Shown here: in pieces, positions 43,936 to 53,448 of the stretch
How positions within the stretch are numbered: the stretch's first letter is position 1
Layout of the letters: each line of letters begins with the position of its first letter
Origin: JAJEFO01 sp022819605
GTDB lineage: Bacteria > Pseudomonadota > Alphaproteobacteria > Rhodobacterales > Rhodobacteraceae
Assembly: GCA_965221545.1 (NCBI GenBank)
Contig: OZ244901.1
Span: forward strand, 4,216,001 to 4,280,000
DNA length: 64,000 nt
Direction: 5' to 3'
Position numbers and translations under genes: made by a program
Notes under the pieces: model-generated
What the model was told of the DNA's origin: nothing
Database searches by the model: none
What the model saw: only the letters and a program-made list of their open reading frames with translations

Positions 43936-44847
43936 TTATCTCCGATCGGTCTGATTGCGGCCATGCATTGACGTCACATAGTCGCGCGTGAAGGCAGCGT
44001 AACCGTCAGAGGTGACCTGGTGCCGGCCCTGCATGTGATCATGCAACTCGGGCAATTTGTGAAACGGCACCTGCGGCAGCGTGTGATGCTCGACATGATA
44101 GGGCATGTTCCAGGTCAGAAACCGCACGATTCGGTTGGTGTAGGTCGTGCGCGTGTTCCGGAACATGTCCGCGACAAAGGCGCATCGCCCGTGCTCCGCC
44201 AGAAGGTAAAGCCGCAGAAAGGGCTGGCCCAGAAGGCACGGAAGTATCCAGACCCAAAAGAGCATTGGCGAATACAGCAGGCTGACCGCAGCAAGAGCAT
44301 AGGCCAGCAGCATCCATCGAGCCTCGCGCACAATTCTGCGCCGGGCGCGCTCGGGCACGTAGGCTCCAGGGTTTGCTCCCGCAGCGTTGGACAGAACCTG
44401 ACGCGCCATCGCTCGCCAGAAAGGGAGACCGGAAACATGACCCACGTATGACGCCCATGCGTCCGGCTTGGCGCCTGCAATCAGCTCGGGATCACGCGCG
44501 GGATCGTTGGTGTACTTGTGATGCGCCAGATGAAAGTAGCGGAACCATTCGAACGGCTGCAGGATTGGCAGCCCGACCAATCGTCCGACCCACTCATTCA
44601 ACCAGTGCGTTGCAAATGGCGTCTTGTGCGTCGCTTCGTGCTGCAAGGTGAAGAGAAAGCAAATGGCGATGCCAAGTGGCACGATGGCCAGCCACCAGAG
44701 GGGCGCGCCGACGGCGACATACAGTCCCAAGGCTAGGATCAGGCCCAAATGCAAAGCAAGATGCCGCAAGCCGGCAGCGTCTTCGGTCTTGCTCAGGTCT
44801 GCCAGGACGGGGCCAGGCACCGAGTTGACGAAAGCCTTGTGATCCAT
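43936..44847 (-). CDS. Membrane fatty acid desaturase/beta-carotene-hydroxylase-like protein
   Basis: 303 residues with four to five membrane helices and the three histidine boxes of integral-membrane di-iron desaturases: HEATH near residue 70, HLAHHKYTN near 107, and YHVEHH near 255. The order and spacing fit the fatty acid desaturase (PF00487) family. It is probably acyl-lipid or acyl-CoA specific; substrate unclear. No redox partner lies next to it. Confidence 0.88.
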   Translation of the reverse strand: MDHKAFVNSVPGPVLADLSKTEDAAGLRHLALHLGLILALGLYVAVGAPLWWLAIVPLGIAICFLFTLQHEATHKTPFATHWLNEWVGRLVGLPILQPFEWFRYFHLAHHKYTNDPARDPELIAGAKPDAWASYVGHVSGLPFWRAMARQVLSNAAGANPGAYVPERARRRIVREARWMLLAYALAAVSLLYSPMLFWVWILPCLLGQPFLRLYLLAEHGRCAFVADMFRNTRTTYTNRIVRFLTWNMPYHVEHHTLPQVPFHKLPELHDHMQGRHQVTSDGYAAFTRDYVTSMHGRNQTDRR

Positions 44848-45238
44848 GACGGACGCAGCTTAACCCGAACTCCAGACAAGGTCACGTTGCGAATTCCGTG
44901 CATCGAATGACGCCGGGAATGCCGATTTTGCCCAAGTCGACCCTTTGATGCGCCGACACGCAAGCTCGATGTGCAACAGGATGTGAACGAAGGCATTGAA
45001 CTCGGACCGGTGCCGGACGTGCCCCGGACCCATGTTCGACGTCAACATCTTTCTGGGCACTTGCAGCGGGCGCGTGCACTTTTTCAGCGCCGCCCATTGG
45101 GCGCATGCCGGGGCCGCGAGTGCGGCACTGCATGCCGATAGGATGCGTGGACAGTACGGTCCCCTTCTGGCTTCTTCGTGCCGAACTTCGTACAAGGTGG
45201 TCGGCATCTCAGCAAATTGACAAAGGAGCAAGAACCGC
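44848..45238. other. Intergenic region, nothing recognised
   Basis: About 390 bases; frames present are not convincing as genes. The right end carries the RBS of the next gene. Confidence 0.35.
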
Positions 45239-46111
45239 GTGCAATTGAACCGCAAATGCGTATCCGAGCTTGATTTGCCTGAACCGCCTTGTCGATTTCA
45301 GCATGGCATTCGCACATTGGCCTCGTTGCCGCATCTTTGCCTTCCCGTCCTTCCACTGTTGCTTGTTGCCTTGCCAGCCAACATTCCAATCGCGGGTGCG
45401 GCGAAAGCGTCCGCAGTCCCAACAGTTGAAGCTTTGGCCGCCATCCGAGGCCAAGCCTCCTCGGATGCGCAAATTCTTGCACGCCGCGTTCATCTCGGAG
45501 AGATCAATGAACTGCTCGTGAACGAACAGCGGCTTGGTGAGCTTGCCGTCGAGATCGACCAGGTGCTGATGCACATCCGAAGTCGCTACCCGAAAGTGGC
45601 TGAGGTCGCGGCACGGTCGCGGTTCAGGCCAGCAACGCTGCTCCTCACGGTGGAAGGTGGGCTTCTCGATGCCATTACCCAGCGTTGGAATGGTGCCGGC
45701 AGTGTGCCCCTGACCGGATTCCGGGAATTCGATGAGCTGAATTCCAGGCTGGGCCTGCACGCGTGGCAATCGATGCCGTTGTTCGCTTCCGTGATCATGC
45801 ACTTCAGCGAACATGCAAACCTGCTTGCGGCACGGCAGGCATACTTGGCTGTCGATGGTGTCATCAGCGCCGAGTTCGACGCATACTTGGGTGATGGACC
45901 GGACATCGCGGCAACAAACGCATCCGGCCGCTGGTTCGTAATGATGCGCAAGGCTTGGGGGGATTGCCCTTCCGGCTGCCTACATTCGGAAATCTCTTTC
46001 TTCATCGTCAGTAACGCGCATGTCGAACTGGTGGACAGGGCAAGGGCGGAGGGCATGGTAGAATTCCAAAGGGCTGTGCCGCTCGGGGAGTGGCCCATGT
46101 GGACCGAATGA
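45239..46111 (+). CDS. Hypothetical exported or membrane-anchored protein, 290 aa
   Basis: GTG start at 45239, preceded by AAAGGAGC. Residues about 27-52 (LASLPHLCLPVLPLLLVALP) form a hydrophobic signal or anchor. The rest is mixed alpha/beta, with NEQRLGELAVEIDQVLMHIR, RPATLLLTVEGGLLDAITQR, SVIMHFSEHANLLAARQAYL and a Cys pair in WGDCPSGCLHSEISFFIV. I do not recognise the family. Coding is supported by length, RBS and even residue composition. Isolated between intergenic stretches. Confidence 0.65.
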   Translation: MQLNRKCVSELDLPEPPCRFQHGIRTLASLPHLCLPVLPLLLVALPANIPIAGAAKASAVPTVEALAAIRGQASSDAQILARRVHLGEINELLVNEQRLGELAVEIDQVLMHIRSRYPKVAEVAARSRFRPATLLLTVEGGLLDAITQRWNGAGSVPLTGFREFDELNSRLGLHAWQSMPLFASVIMHFSEHANLLAARQAYLAVDGVISAEFDAYLGDGPDIAATNASGRWFVMMRKAWGDCPSGCLHSEISFFIVSNAHVELVDRARAEGMVEFQRAVPLGEWPMWTE

Positions 46112-46618
46112 GTGCGGCAGGACGATTCCTCGCGATCTGGCGCGGCGGCGCCGGCATCGGCAGGAGTCCGTTCGACCGGCCAGCGAACCGGATCTGACCG
46201 AACGCCAGGCGCACGTTGATGGCACGGGCAGCGACAAACGCTCCGCCGCGTCCTTGAGGGATCGCCGCTGAACCTGTCCACCGGTCGCCTTCAGGTGCGC
46301 ACCAAGCTGCTCGGCCCGATCCGCGGAGGGCTTGGGGGCGTCCGGATCACGCGTTCCCCTTCCCGGGCCTTGAACGGCGCAGGGATTGCGTAGTGGCCCG
46401 GGATGCCGAGCCCGAGCTTCATGAAGCACCGAAGTTCCAAGGAGATCGTGCCCGGTTCTTTTTCTCACGCAACCCTGCAGAAGCCAAGGCGACGCTCTCC
46501 AAACGAAATTGCCCTGCCACCCTGCCCAGGAGGGGTTGAATTTTTTCGCTTGGCGTCGTTATGTCGCCGTCGGACTTGCCGCAACGAGCGGCAATCAATC
46601 TGTCCTAGGGAGAAAAAC
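46112..46618. other. Intergenic region upstream of the tctC operon
   Basis: About 500 bases holding the operon promoter. A minus-strand frame across 45980-46468 is Arg-rich and not credible. No clear operator seen. Confidence 0.4.
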
Positions 46619-47584
46619 ATGCAAACAAAAGTTCGTGCGCTCGCATTGGGCGCAATTATGTCAGTTGCGGGTTCGGCCGCGTTGGCGGCGACCGAATGCA
46701 TCGCGCCGGCAAACCCGGGCGGCGGCTGGGACTTCACCTGTCGCCAGATCGGCAAGATCCTGTACGATATCGGCCAGGTGGATTCGCCGGTTCAGGTCAC
46801 CAACATGGCCGGCGGAGGCGGAGGCCTGGCATACAGCCACGTGGTCAATGAACGCGGCGACGACAACAACCTGATCGTCGCGGCCAGCCAGGCCACGGCT
46901 ACGCGCCTTGCACAGAACGCCTATGCCGGCCTTACCGCCGACCAGGTGCGCTTCGTGGGCGCGATCGGCGCCGATCCCGGCGTGATCGTCGTGGCCGCCG
47001 ACAGCCCGTTCATGTCGCTTGGCGACATGGTCGACGCGATCAAGGCCGATCCCGGTTCCGTCGCTTTCGGGGGCGGCTCGGCCGCAGGCGGTTTCGACCA
47101 CCTGAAGGTGCTCATGGTGCTGAAAGAGGCCGGGTTCACCGACATCACGAAGGTCAAGTACATCGGTCTTGACGGCGGTGGCGACGCGATCACCCAAACG
47201 ATCGGCGGCTTCACCCAAGGCATGACCGGCGACATGTCCGAAATCGTCGGCTTCCTCCAGTCGGGCGAGGTACGCGCGCTTGCCGTCCTCACCGAGGAGC
47301 GGGTGCCGGGCTTCGAGGACATCCCGACGGCCCTGGAGCAGGGCTTCGATGTCGTCGCCGTGAACTGGCGTGGCCTCTACGTGCCGAAGGGCATCTCGGA
47401 CGCCGACTTCGAGGCTTGGGGCGACAGGCTCCAGGCAGTGGCTGACAGCCAGGCATGGCAAGACGCCATGGTTGCCAACGGTCTCGCCCCCTTCACCAAG
47501 GTCGGCGGCGACTTCCAGAGCTGGGTAGACGGCGTAATCGCCGATACCGTCGAACTCTCGAAAGAGATCGGCGTAATCCAGTGA
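46619..47584 (+). CDS. tctC: TTT-family substrate-binding protein (TctC/Bug)
   Basis: 321 residues from ATG 46619, RBS AGGGAG. Signal peptide VRALALGAIMSVAGSAALAA, mature start ATECIAPANPGGGWDFTCRQ, the Bug-family pattern where the ANPGGGWD loop contacts the ligand carboxylate. VTNMAGGGGGLAYSHVVNER and VAFGGGSAAGGFDHLKVLM are further ligand-side loops. Periplasmic receptor for a carboxylate. It overlaps tctB by four bases (GTGA). Confidence 0.92.
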   Translation: MQTKVRALALGAIMSVAGSAALAATECIAPANPGGGWDFTCRQIGKILYDIGQVDSPVQVTNMAGGGGGLAYSHVVNERGDDNNLIVAASQATATRLAQNAYAGLTADQVRFVGAIGADPGVIVVAADSPFMSLGDMVDAIKADPGSVAFGGGSAAGGFDHLKVLMVLKEAGFTDITKVKYIGLDGGGDAITQTIGGFTQGMTGDMSEIVGFLQSGEVRALAVLTEERVPGFEDIPTALEQGFDVVAVNWRGLYVPKGISDADFEAWGDRLQAVADSQAWQDAMVANGLAPFTKVGGDFQSWVDGVIADTVELSKEIGVIQ

Positions 47585-48024
47585 AACTCTCCGACCGTCT
47601 CTTCGGAGTGGTCGTGATACTGGGGGCGCTCGCCTATACGGCGGGCGCCTTCCAGATACAGGCCAGCTTCATGTCGGATCCCGTAGGGTCGAAGACATTC
47701 CCGCTCATGCTGGCCGGCGTCGCGACGATCTGCGGGCTGATATTCGTCTTCCGACCCGATGACGACCCGGCGTGGCCTGGCCGAATGACGCTTGGCAACA
47801 TCGTGATCGCCGTTCTCGTCATGGTCGCCTATGCCCATGCCCTGAAGCCGCTCGGCTTCCTGATACCCACGGCGATCTGTGCAGCCATTCTGAGCTTCCA
47901 GATCTCCCCTCGTCCGCTGCCCGCGGCAATCACCGGACTTGGCCTGTCGATCGGGCTCTTCATTATATTCAAGTACGCGCTCGGCCTCGGGCTCCAGCCC
48001 TTGCCCAAAGCGTGGCTGGGCTGA
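47581..48024 (+). CDS. tctB: TTT-family small permease (TctB)
   Basis: 147 residues from GTG 47581, four membrane helices (about 7-24, 39-55, 68-87, 104-126). Start GTG lies within the tctC end, and its TGA overlaps the tctA ATG (TGATG at 48022-48026), so the three are translationally coupled. Sequence KPLGFLIPTAICAAILSFQI matches the TctB second half. Confidence 0.88.
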   Translation: MKLSDRLFGVVVILGALAYTAGAFQIQASFMSDPVGSKTFPLMLAGVATICGLIFVFRPDDDPAWPGRMTLGNIVIAVLVMVAYAHALKPLGFLIPTAICAAILSFQISPRPLPAAITGLGLSIGLFIIFKYALGLGLQPLPKAWLG

Positions 48025-49568
48025 TGGAACTCCTCTCGAACCTTGCCCTTGGCTTCAGCGTCGCGCTTTCGCCGTTCACGCTCTTTCTCGCCGTTGCGGG
48101 GTGCTTTCTCGGAACCATCATCGGCGCGCTTCCGGGCCTCGGCCCGTCGAACGGCGTCGCCATCCTGATCCCGCTTGCATTTTCGCTCGGCCTCGACGCA
48201 ACATCTGCGCTCGTCCTGATGACCGCCGTTTACTACGGCGCGATGTACGGCGGGCGAATAAGTTCCATCCTTCTCAACATCCCCGGCGACGAGCCTGCGC
48301 TGATGACGACGCTTGACGGCTACCCGATGGCCAAGGCGGGACGTGCCGGCGACGCTCTCGTGCTGTCCGGATTTGCGAGCTTCTTCGGCGCGCTGTTTGC
48401 AACCATCGGCCTGATGCTGCTTGCGCCGCTCCTGTCCCGCATTGCTTACCAGTTCGGTCCGTCGGAGTATTTTGCACTCTACCTGCTGGCGTTCTCGACC
48501 TTGGGAGGCATCGCCTCCAAGAACCAGGCCAAGGCCGCCCTCGCCTCCTGCATCGGGCTCGGCATCGCCATGATCGGGCTCGACAACCAGACCGGGATGC
48601 CGCGCTTCACCGGCGGGAACCTGCACCTGATGGACGGCGTCGACTTCCTGGTCGCGATTGTCGGGCTCTTTGCGGTCGCCGAGGTCTTTGTCTTCATCGA
48701 GAGTCACGGCAGGGAGTCATCCATCGGGGTCAAGCTCGGAAAGGTGACCCTGCCGGTCCGCGACCTGACGAAGGGCATCGGCACCATGCTGCGCTCCAGC
48801 GTGATCGGTTTCATCGCCGGCGTGCTTCCCGGCGCCGGCGCCTCGCTCGGTTCGTTCCTGGCCTACATGGGCGAGAAGAACGTGCAGGGCGAAAAGGGTG
48901 GATTCGGCACCGGCGTACCCAAGGGCGTGATGGCGCCCGAGGCGGGGAACAACGCCGCGGCCGGCGGCGCGCTGGTGCCGATGCTGACGCTCGGCGTGCC
49001 CGGCTCCGGGACGACTGCCGTCCTGCTTGCGCTGCTGCTGACGCTCAACATCACGCCGGGACCGACCCTGTTCACCGACCGGCCGGACGTCGTGTGGGGA
49101 CTGATCGCCTCGCTGCTGATCGCGAACTTCGTCCTTTTGGCGATGAACGTGCCAATGGTGAAGATGTTCGTCCACATCCTGAGCGTGCCTGCATGGGTCT
49201 TGCTGCCGGGCGTGATGATGATCTCCTTCGTTGGCATCTATTCGCTCTCGGGCAGCTATTTCGATCTCCTGCTGATGATCTTCTTCGGCATCATCGGCTG
49301 GATGTTCCGCAAGCTGGACGTTCCGACCGTGCCCATCATCCTCGGCATCCTTCTCGGCAATCACATGGAGGACGCGCTGCGCCGCGCGATGATACTTTCG
49401 GACGGCGACTGGCGGTTCCTGTTCGGTTTCCGCTGGCATTCGCCGTCGGACGGGTATGAATTCTACTCCGCGATCCCCTCGTCGCTTCTCGTCCTTGCCG
49501 TTGCAGGATTCGTGGCGCCGATCTTCCTCCGCCGCGTGATCAAGAAACCCCAGGCAGTCAGTGACTGA
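48024..49568 (+). CDS. tctA: TTT-family large permease (TctA)
   Basis: 514 residues, about 12 membrane helices. The two glycine-rich duplicated motifs of TctA are GTIIGALPGLGPSNGVAILIP (N half) and VIGFIAGVLPGAGASLGSFL (C half); YYGAMYGGRISSILLNIPGD also fits. It is the ion-coupled importer channel for the carboxylate bound by TctC. Downstream genes begin 190 bases later. Confidence 0.93.
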   Translation: MELLSNLALGFSVALSPFTLFLAVAGCFLGTIIGALPGLGPSNGVAILIPLAFSLGLDATSALVLMTAVYYGAMYGGRISSILLNIPGDEPALMTTLDGYPMAKAGRAGDALVLSGFASFFGALFATIGLMLLAPLLSRIAYQFGPSEYFALYLLAFSTLGGIASKNQAKAALASCIGLGIAMIGLDNQTGMPRFTGGNLHLMDGVDFLVAIVGLFAVAEVFVFIESHGRESSIGVKLGKVTLPVRDLTKGIGTMLRSSVIGFIAGVLPGAGASLGSFLAYMGEKNVQGEKGGFGTGVPKGVMAPEAGNNAAAGGALVPMLTLGVPGSGTTAVLLALLLTLNITPGPTLFTDRPDVVWGLIASLLIANFVLLAMNVPMVKMFVHILSVPAWVLLPGVMMISFVGIYSLSGSYFDLLLMIFFGIIGWMFRKLDVPTVPIILGILLGNHMEDALRRAMILSDGDWRFLFGFRWHSPSDGYEFYSAIPSSLLVLAVAGFVAPIFLRRVIKKPQAVSD

Positions 49569-49757
49569 CCGCGGCCAGGAACGCACTGCCCTGCCAGTTC
49601 GCGGCAACGCAAGAGCCCGAAGTGTCATGCAACATCTGGACTGCTCCGGCATCGGACCTGTGCCCGGATTCGGATCTCCCTCCGATTGCGAGTCGTTGAC
49701 CTCCCGGCAGATGCGACACTTTCGTGAACAAGGGCCAATGAGCTGGCGAGCCGAACC

Positions 49758-51110
49758 ATGACGCGCATTCTCGTTCCCTCCGGGGCCCTCGGCCTCGACT
49801 ACGACAAGGCAGCGCTTGAGCGCGGAATCAGGATGAATCCCGATCTCATCGCCATCGACGGCGGCTCGACCGACAGCGGGCCGTCCTATCTCGGCTGCGG
49901 CGTGTCGAAATACGCACGGAGCTCGACCAGGGTTGAATGGATGGGGCTGATCGAGGCAGCGCGAGCCGCAGGGTGCCCGCTCGTCATCGGAACCGCGGGC
50001 ACCTGCGGCACGGACGGGATGGTCGACTGGCTCGTCGACATCACGCGAGAATGCCTGGAAGAGCTTGGCTGGACGCCAAGGATCGCGACGCTCAAGTCCG
50101 AGCAGGAACCGAGCGAAATCGGCCAGCGCTTCGCCTCAGGTCGGGTCTCGGCCCTTGACGGAGCACCGGACCTGGATCGCAAGACCATCGAGGACTGCAC
50201 CCATATCGTTGCCCTGGCAGGCGCCGAGCAGATCCAGCAGGCCATCGAGACCGGGGCCGAAATCATCATCGCGGGCCGGACGACCGACACGGCCACCATA
50301 GCCGCGCTTCCCCTCATGCGGGGCGATCACGCAGGCGGCGCGTGGCATGGCGCCAAGATCGCGGAGTGCGGCGCCCTCTGCGCGACGAACCCCCAGTCCG
50401 GCGTGTTGATGGTGGAGTTCGACAAGGCAGGCTTCACGGTGCATCCCTTGGCGGACGGCGCCCGTGCAACGCCGAATACCGTGCTCGCACACATGCTGTA
50501 CGAGAATTCGGATCCGTTCATCCTTCACGAGCCGGGCGGGCATCTCGACGTGACCGACGCAACCTACGAGGCGCTCGACGAGGTGCGCGTCCGCGTGGAA
50601 GGATCCAGCTGGGTTGCGTCGGACCGATACACAGTGAAACTGGAAGGCGCGCGCGTGGCAGGCTTCCAGACCCTCTTGATGGCCACCATCCGCGACCCGC
50701 GATACGTGGCAAGCGCACGAGCGTGGATTCGGGACATCGATCTCCGGCACGCCGCGAAGGTCGAGAATCGGATGGGTCTCGCGCCGGAGGCCTGGAGCTG
50801 CGACCTCCGGCTCGTCGGCATCGACAGCACGCTTGGAGAGCTGGAAACCAGGCCGGGCGCGCCGACCGAGATCGGAGTCCTCTGCACCATAACCGCTGCG
50901 GATCAGGGCACCGCGAACGAGATCGGCAAGCTCATGAATCCCTACCTTCTGCACCACCCCCTGACATCAGAGGAAGAGCAGCCGACCTTCTCGTTTCCGT
51001 TTTCGCCGGCCGAGATCGACAGGGGACCGGTCCATGAGTTCTGCCTCCATCATGTCATGACGCTGTCCGACCCGATGGAGGCGTTCCGCCTCGACGTGAT
51101 CAATGCCTGA
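49758..51110 (+). CDS. AtuA-like acyclic terpene utilisation protein (DUF1446)
   Basis: 450 residues, with the family signature near the start (LIAIDGGSTDSGPSYLG), then GLIEAARAAGCPLVIGTAGT, EIIIAGRTTDTATIAALPL, and TVHPLADGARATPNTVLAHM. DUF1446 proteins include AtuA of citronellol degradation, but their reaction is not settled. Here it overlaps a DUF4387 gene by eight bases, a pairing seen elsewhere with the two halves of one system. In a TTT-CoA transferase-lyase cluster it probably acts on the imported acid or its CoA ester, for example as a dehydratase/hydratase-like step (inference). Confidence 0.85.
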   Translation: MTRILVPSGALGLDYDKAALERGIRMNPDLIAIDGGSTDSGPSYLGCGVSKYARSSTRVEWMGLIEAARAAGCPLVIGTAGTCGTDGMVDWLVDITRECLEELGWTPRIATLKSEQEPSEIGQRFASGRVSALDGAPDLDRKTIEDCTHIVALAGAEQIQQAIETGAEIIIAGRTTDTATIAALPLMRGDHAGGAWHGAKIAECGALCATNPQSGVLMVEFDKAGFTVHPLADGARATPNTVLAHMLYENSDPFILHEPGGHLDVTDATYEALDEVRVRVEGSSWVASDRYTVKLEGARVAGFQTLLMATIRDPRYVASARAWIRDIDLRHAAKVENRMGLAPEAWSCDLRLVGIDSTLGELETRPGAPTEIGVLCTITAADQGTANEIGKLMNPYLLHHPLTSEEEQPTFSFPFSPAEIDRGPVHEFCLHHVMTLSDPMEAFRLDVINA

Positions 51111-51405
51111 AGTGGGCGAGATCTGCGACAAGGTCAGGTCGAAGAACGCCGGACCTTTCTGGCTGACGATCGACATTTTCTGCGGATCCGACGATGCCTT
51201 TGACCGTCTGTCAGGCGGCCTCGCGACGAAGCGGGTCGCGGAAGCCCTCGGGGCGGATCCGCAAGCGATCAGGCGCTTCGACATCAAGGCCCTGAACGTG
51301 ATCAAGATCAGCCTCCCCCGCCCGGTCGTGCAAGGCCATCCAGAGGACCGGGACATGCACGGAGCGGCATGGGCTGCTGTCGTCGCGGAACTCGTGGTCG
51401 ACTGA
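51103..51405 (+). CDS. DUF4387 domain protein
   Basis: 100 residues, MPEVGEICDKVRSKNAGPFWLTIDIFC... truncated by rule here; the core RSKNAGPFWLTIDIFC and VIKISLPRPVVQGHPEDRDM are DUF4387 marks. It overlaps the AtuA-like gene by eight bases and precedes the CoA transferase by three. Likely a small partner subunit of the AtuA-like protein. Reaction unknown. Confidence 0.82.
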   Translation: MPEVGEICDKVRSKNAGPFWLTIDIFCGSDDAFDRLSGGLATKRVAEALGADPQAIRRFDIKALNVIKISLPRPVVQGHPEDRDMHGAAWAAVVAELVVD

Positions 51406-51408
51406 ACG

Positions 51409-52602
51409 ATGGCCGCGCCGCTCTCGGACATTCTCGTCCTGGATCTCACCAACGTGCTTGCAGGTCCGTTCTGCTGCCACCAGCTGGCCCATCTCGGCGC
51501 GGAGGTGATCAAGATCGAGCAGCCCGGACGCGGCGATCTTGCGCGGCGACTGGGTGCGGATGCCCGGCTCAATGCCGCGGGGATGGGCGCGTCGTTCCTT
51601 GCGCAGAACGCGGGCAAGAAGTCCGTGACGCTGAATCTCAAGCATGCCAAGGGGAAGTCGCTCCTCAAGCGCCTGGTGGCAAAGGCGGACGTCCTGGTCG
51701 AGAACTTCCGTCCCGGAGTCATGGAGCGTCTTGGCCTGAGCCATGATGTCCTGAGAGAAGTCAATCCCGAACTGACATATTGCGCGATCTCGGGATTCGG
51801 TCAGGACGGGCCTTGGGTCGACCGTCCCGCATATGACCAGATCATCCAGGGCGCTTCGGGCGTCATGTCGATCACTGGGACTGCGGAGAGCGCTCCGACC
51901 CGCGTTGGCTACCCCGTCGCGGACACGGTTGGCGGCCTGACCGCGGCCTTCGCGATCACGGCGGCGCTGAACAAGCGTCCACGAGGCGCGTTCATCGATG
52001 TCTCGATGCTGGAATCCGTTCTGACGACCATGGGATGGGTGGTGTCGAATCACCTGATCGCGGGCGTCATCCCTGAAGCGCATGGCAACGAAAACCCGAC
52101 ATCGGCGCCTTCCGGAACCTTCGGCACGGCCACCGATCCGATCAATGTCGCGGCGAACAGCGACGATCAGTGGGTTCTCCTGACGGACCATCTCGGCCTG
52201 GCCCGCCTGCGGGACCGCGACGAGTACGCCACGCGCGAGGATCGCAAATCGAATCGGAACAGGCTTCGCACGGAAATTGAGGCCGTGCTCGCGACAAGGC
52301 CCGCCGCGGACTGGGTCGAGGAACTGAACCGGATCGGGGTGCCGGCGGGTGCCGTGCTGACAGTGCCGGAAGCGCTCCGCTCTGAACAGATCGCAGGTCG
52401 CGGTTTCCTGGCAGGCTTCAAGAATGCCCCAGGCGTCGGACGCGATATCGAGGTTGCGCGAACGGGCGTGAAAATTGACCGGGAGGCAGCAGCCGTCGGC
52501 AGCCCGCCACCTGAACTTGGACAGCACAACCGCGAGATCTGGGGCCGCTTCGGAGTTTCCGGCTCCGAGCTTGAACGCCTCGAAAAGGATGGAGTGATAT
52601 GA
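51409..52602 (+). CDS. Family III CoA transferase (CaiB/BaiF)
   Basis: 397 residues, with the family start SDILVLDLTNVLAGPFCCHQ, GAEVIKIEQPGRGDLARR, then FGQDGPWVDRPAYDQIIQGA and GYPVADTVGGLTAAFAI. It moves CoA between acyl groups, here most likely from a donor such as succinyl-CoA or acetyl-CoA onto the imported carboxylate. It overlaps the next gene by four bases (ATGA at 52599-52602). With the citryl-CoA-lyase-like product it forms an activate-and-cleave pair. Confidence 0.9.
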   Translation: MAAPLSDILVLDLTNVLAGPFCCHQLAHLGAEVIKIEQPGRGDLARRLGADARLNAAGMGASFLAQNAGKKSVTLNLKHAKGKSLLKRLVAKADVLVENFRPGVMERLGLSHDVLREVNPELTYCAISGFGQDGPWVDRPAYDQIIQGASGVMSITGTAESAPTRVGYPVADTVGGLTAAFAITAALNKRPRGAFIDVSMLESVLTTMGWVVSNHLIAGVIPEAHGNENPTSAPSGTFGTATDPINVAANSDDQWVLLTDHLGLARLRDRDEYATREDRKSNRNRLRTEIEAVLATRPAADWVEELNRIGVPAGAVLTVPEALRSEQIAGRGFLAGFKNAPGVGRDIEVARTGVKIDREAAAVGSPPPELGQHNREIWGRFGVSGSELERLEKDGVI

Positions 52603-53408
52603 GCGGCAGCGACGTCTCCGACTGGTGGTCCACAGCGATAATCGACATGGAGCCTGGCCGGATCCACTTGCGAGGACATCCGATCGAGGAGCTGATCGGC
52701 AAGCTCACGCTGCCGGAAACGATCTGGCTCATGACCAGGGGCGAGACGCCGGAGGACGGCCAGGTCAGGCTTCTCGAAGCCGCATTGGTTGCCGCCGTGG
52801 ATCATGGGCCGCAAGCGCCATCGATCGCAGCAGCACGCATGGCCGTGACATGCGGACTTCCCCTGAACAACGCATTGGCCACCGGCGTCAACATGCTCGG
52901 TGACGTGCATGGCGGTGCGGGAGAGCAGGCAGTCGAGTTCCTTGACGGCATTGACAAGGCGATCAGTTCAGGAACGGAGCCGGCTCTGGCCGCTTCGAAC
53001 GAGATCGACAGCTGGCAGCATGCCCGGGACGCATTCGTGCCGGGCTTCGGCCACAGGTTCCACAAGCCGACGGACCCTCGGGCGCCGCGCCTCCTCTCGC
53101 TCGTGGACAATGCCGCCGAAAACGGCGTCGTGACGGGGCAGTTCGCCAACGCCGGACGCGCAGTCGAAGACGAGTTGCGCAGGAGGAAAGGCGGGCCCGT
53201 GCCGATGAACATCGACGGGGCGACAGCCGTCATATTCGCCGAGCTCGGCTTTGCGCCGCCGCTGGCACGCGGACTGTTCTGTCTCGCGCGCTCTGTCGGC
53301 ATCCTGGCGCATGCGTGGGAACAGATGCAGCAGGGCGGGCGCAACAAGGGGCCGACACCTCCCGAATATCGATGGAGCTATACCGGCGCGAACCCGAACA
53401 AGAGATGA
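52599..53408 (+). CDS. Citryl-CoA lyase-like citrate synthase-family protein
   Basis: 269 residues, shorter than true citrate synthase (about 375-430) because the N-terminal part of the large domain is reduced. It keeps NNALATGVNMLGDVHGGAGE (His), FVPGFGHRFHKPTDPRAPRL (His) and PVPMNIDGATAVIFAELGF (Asp). These short proteins cleave citryl-CoA or similar hydroxyacyl-CoA into acetyl-CoA and an oxo-acid. It is translationally coupled to the CoA transferase. Substrate may be a citrate analogue; the exact acid is unknown. Confidence 0.85.
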   Translation: MSGSDVSDWWSTAIIDMEPGRIHLRGHPIEELIGKLTLPETIWLMTRGETPEDGQVRLLEAALVAAVDHGPQAPSIAAARMAVTCGLPLNNALATGVNMLGDVHGGAGEQAVEFLDGIDKAISSGTEPALAASNEIDSWQHARDAFVPGFGHRFHKPTDPRAPRLLSLVDNAAENGVVTGQFANAGRAVEDELRRRKGGPVPMNIDGATAVIFAELGFAPPLARGLFCLARSVGILAHAWEQMQQGGRNKGPTPPEYRWSYTGANPNKR

Positions 53409-53448
53409 CAGGGATTCGGACGCAGATCGTCCGACGCCCCCGGGCCGC

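Noticed and set aside
45980..46468. Minus-strand 162-codon frame before tctC
   Set aside because: Arg/Pro-rich translation, no family signal, and it runs over the end of the 290-aa protein gene.
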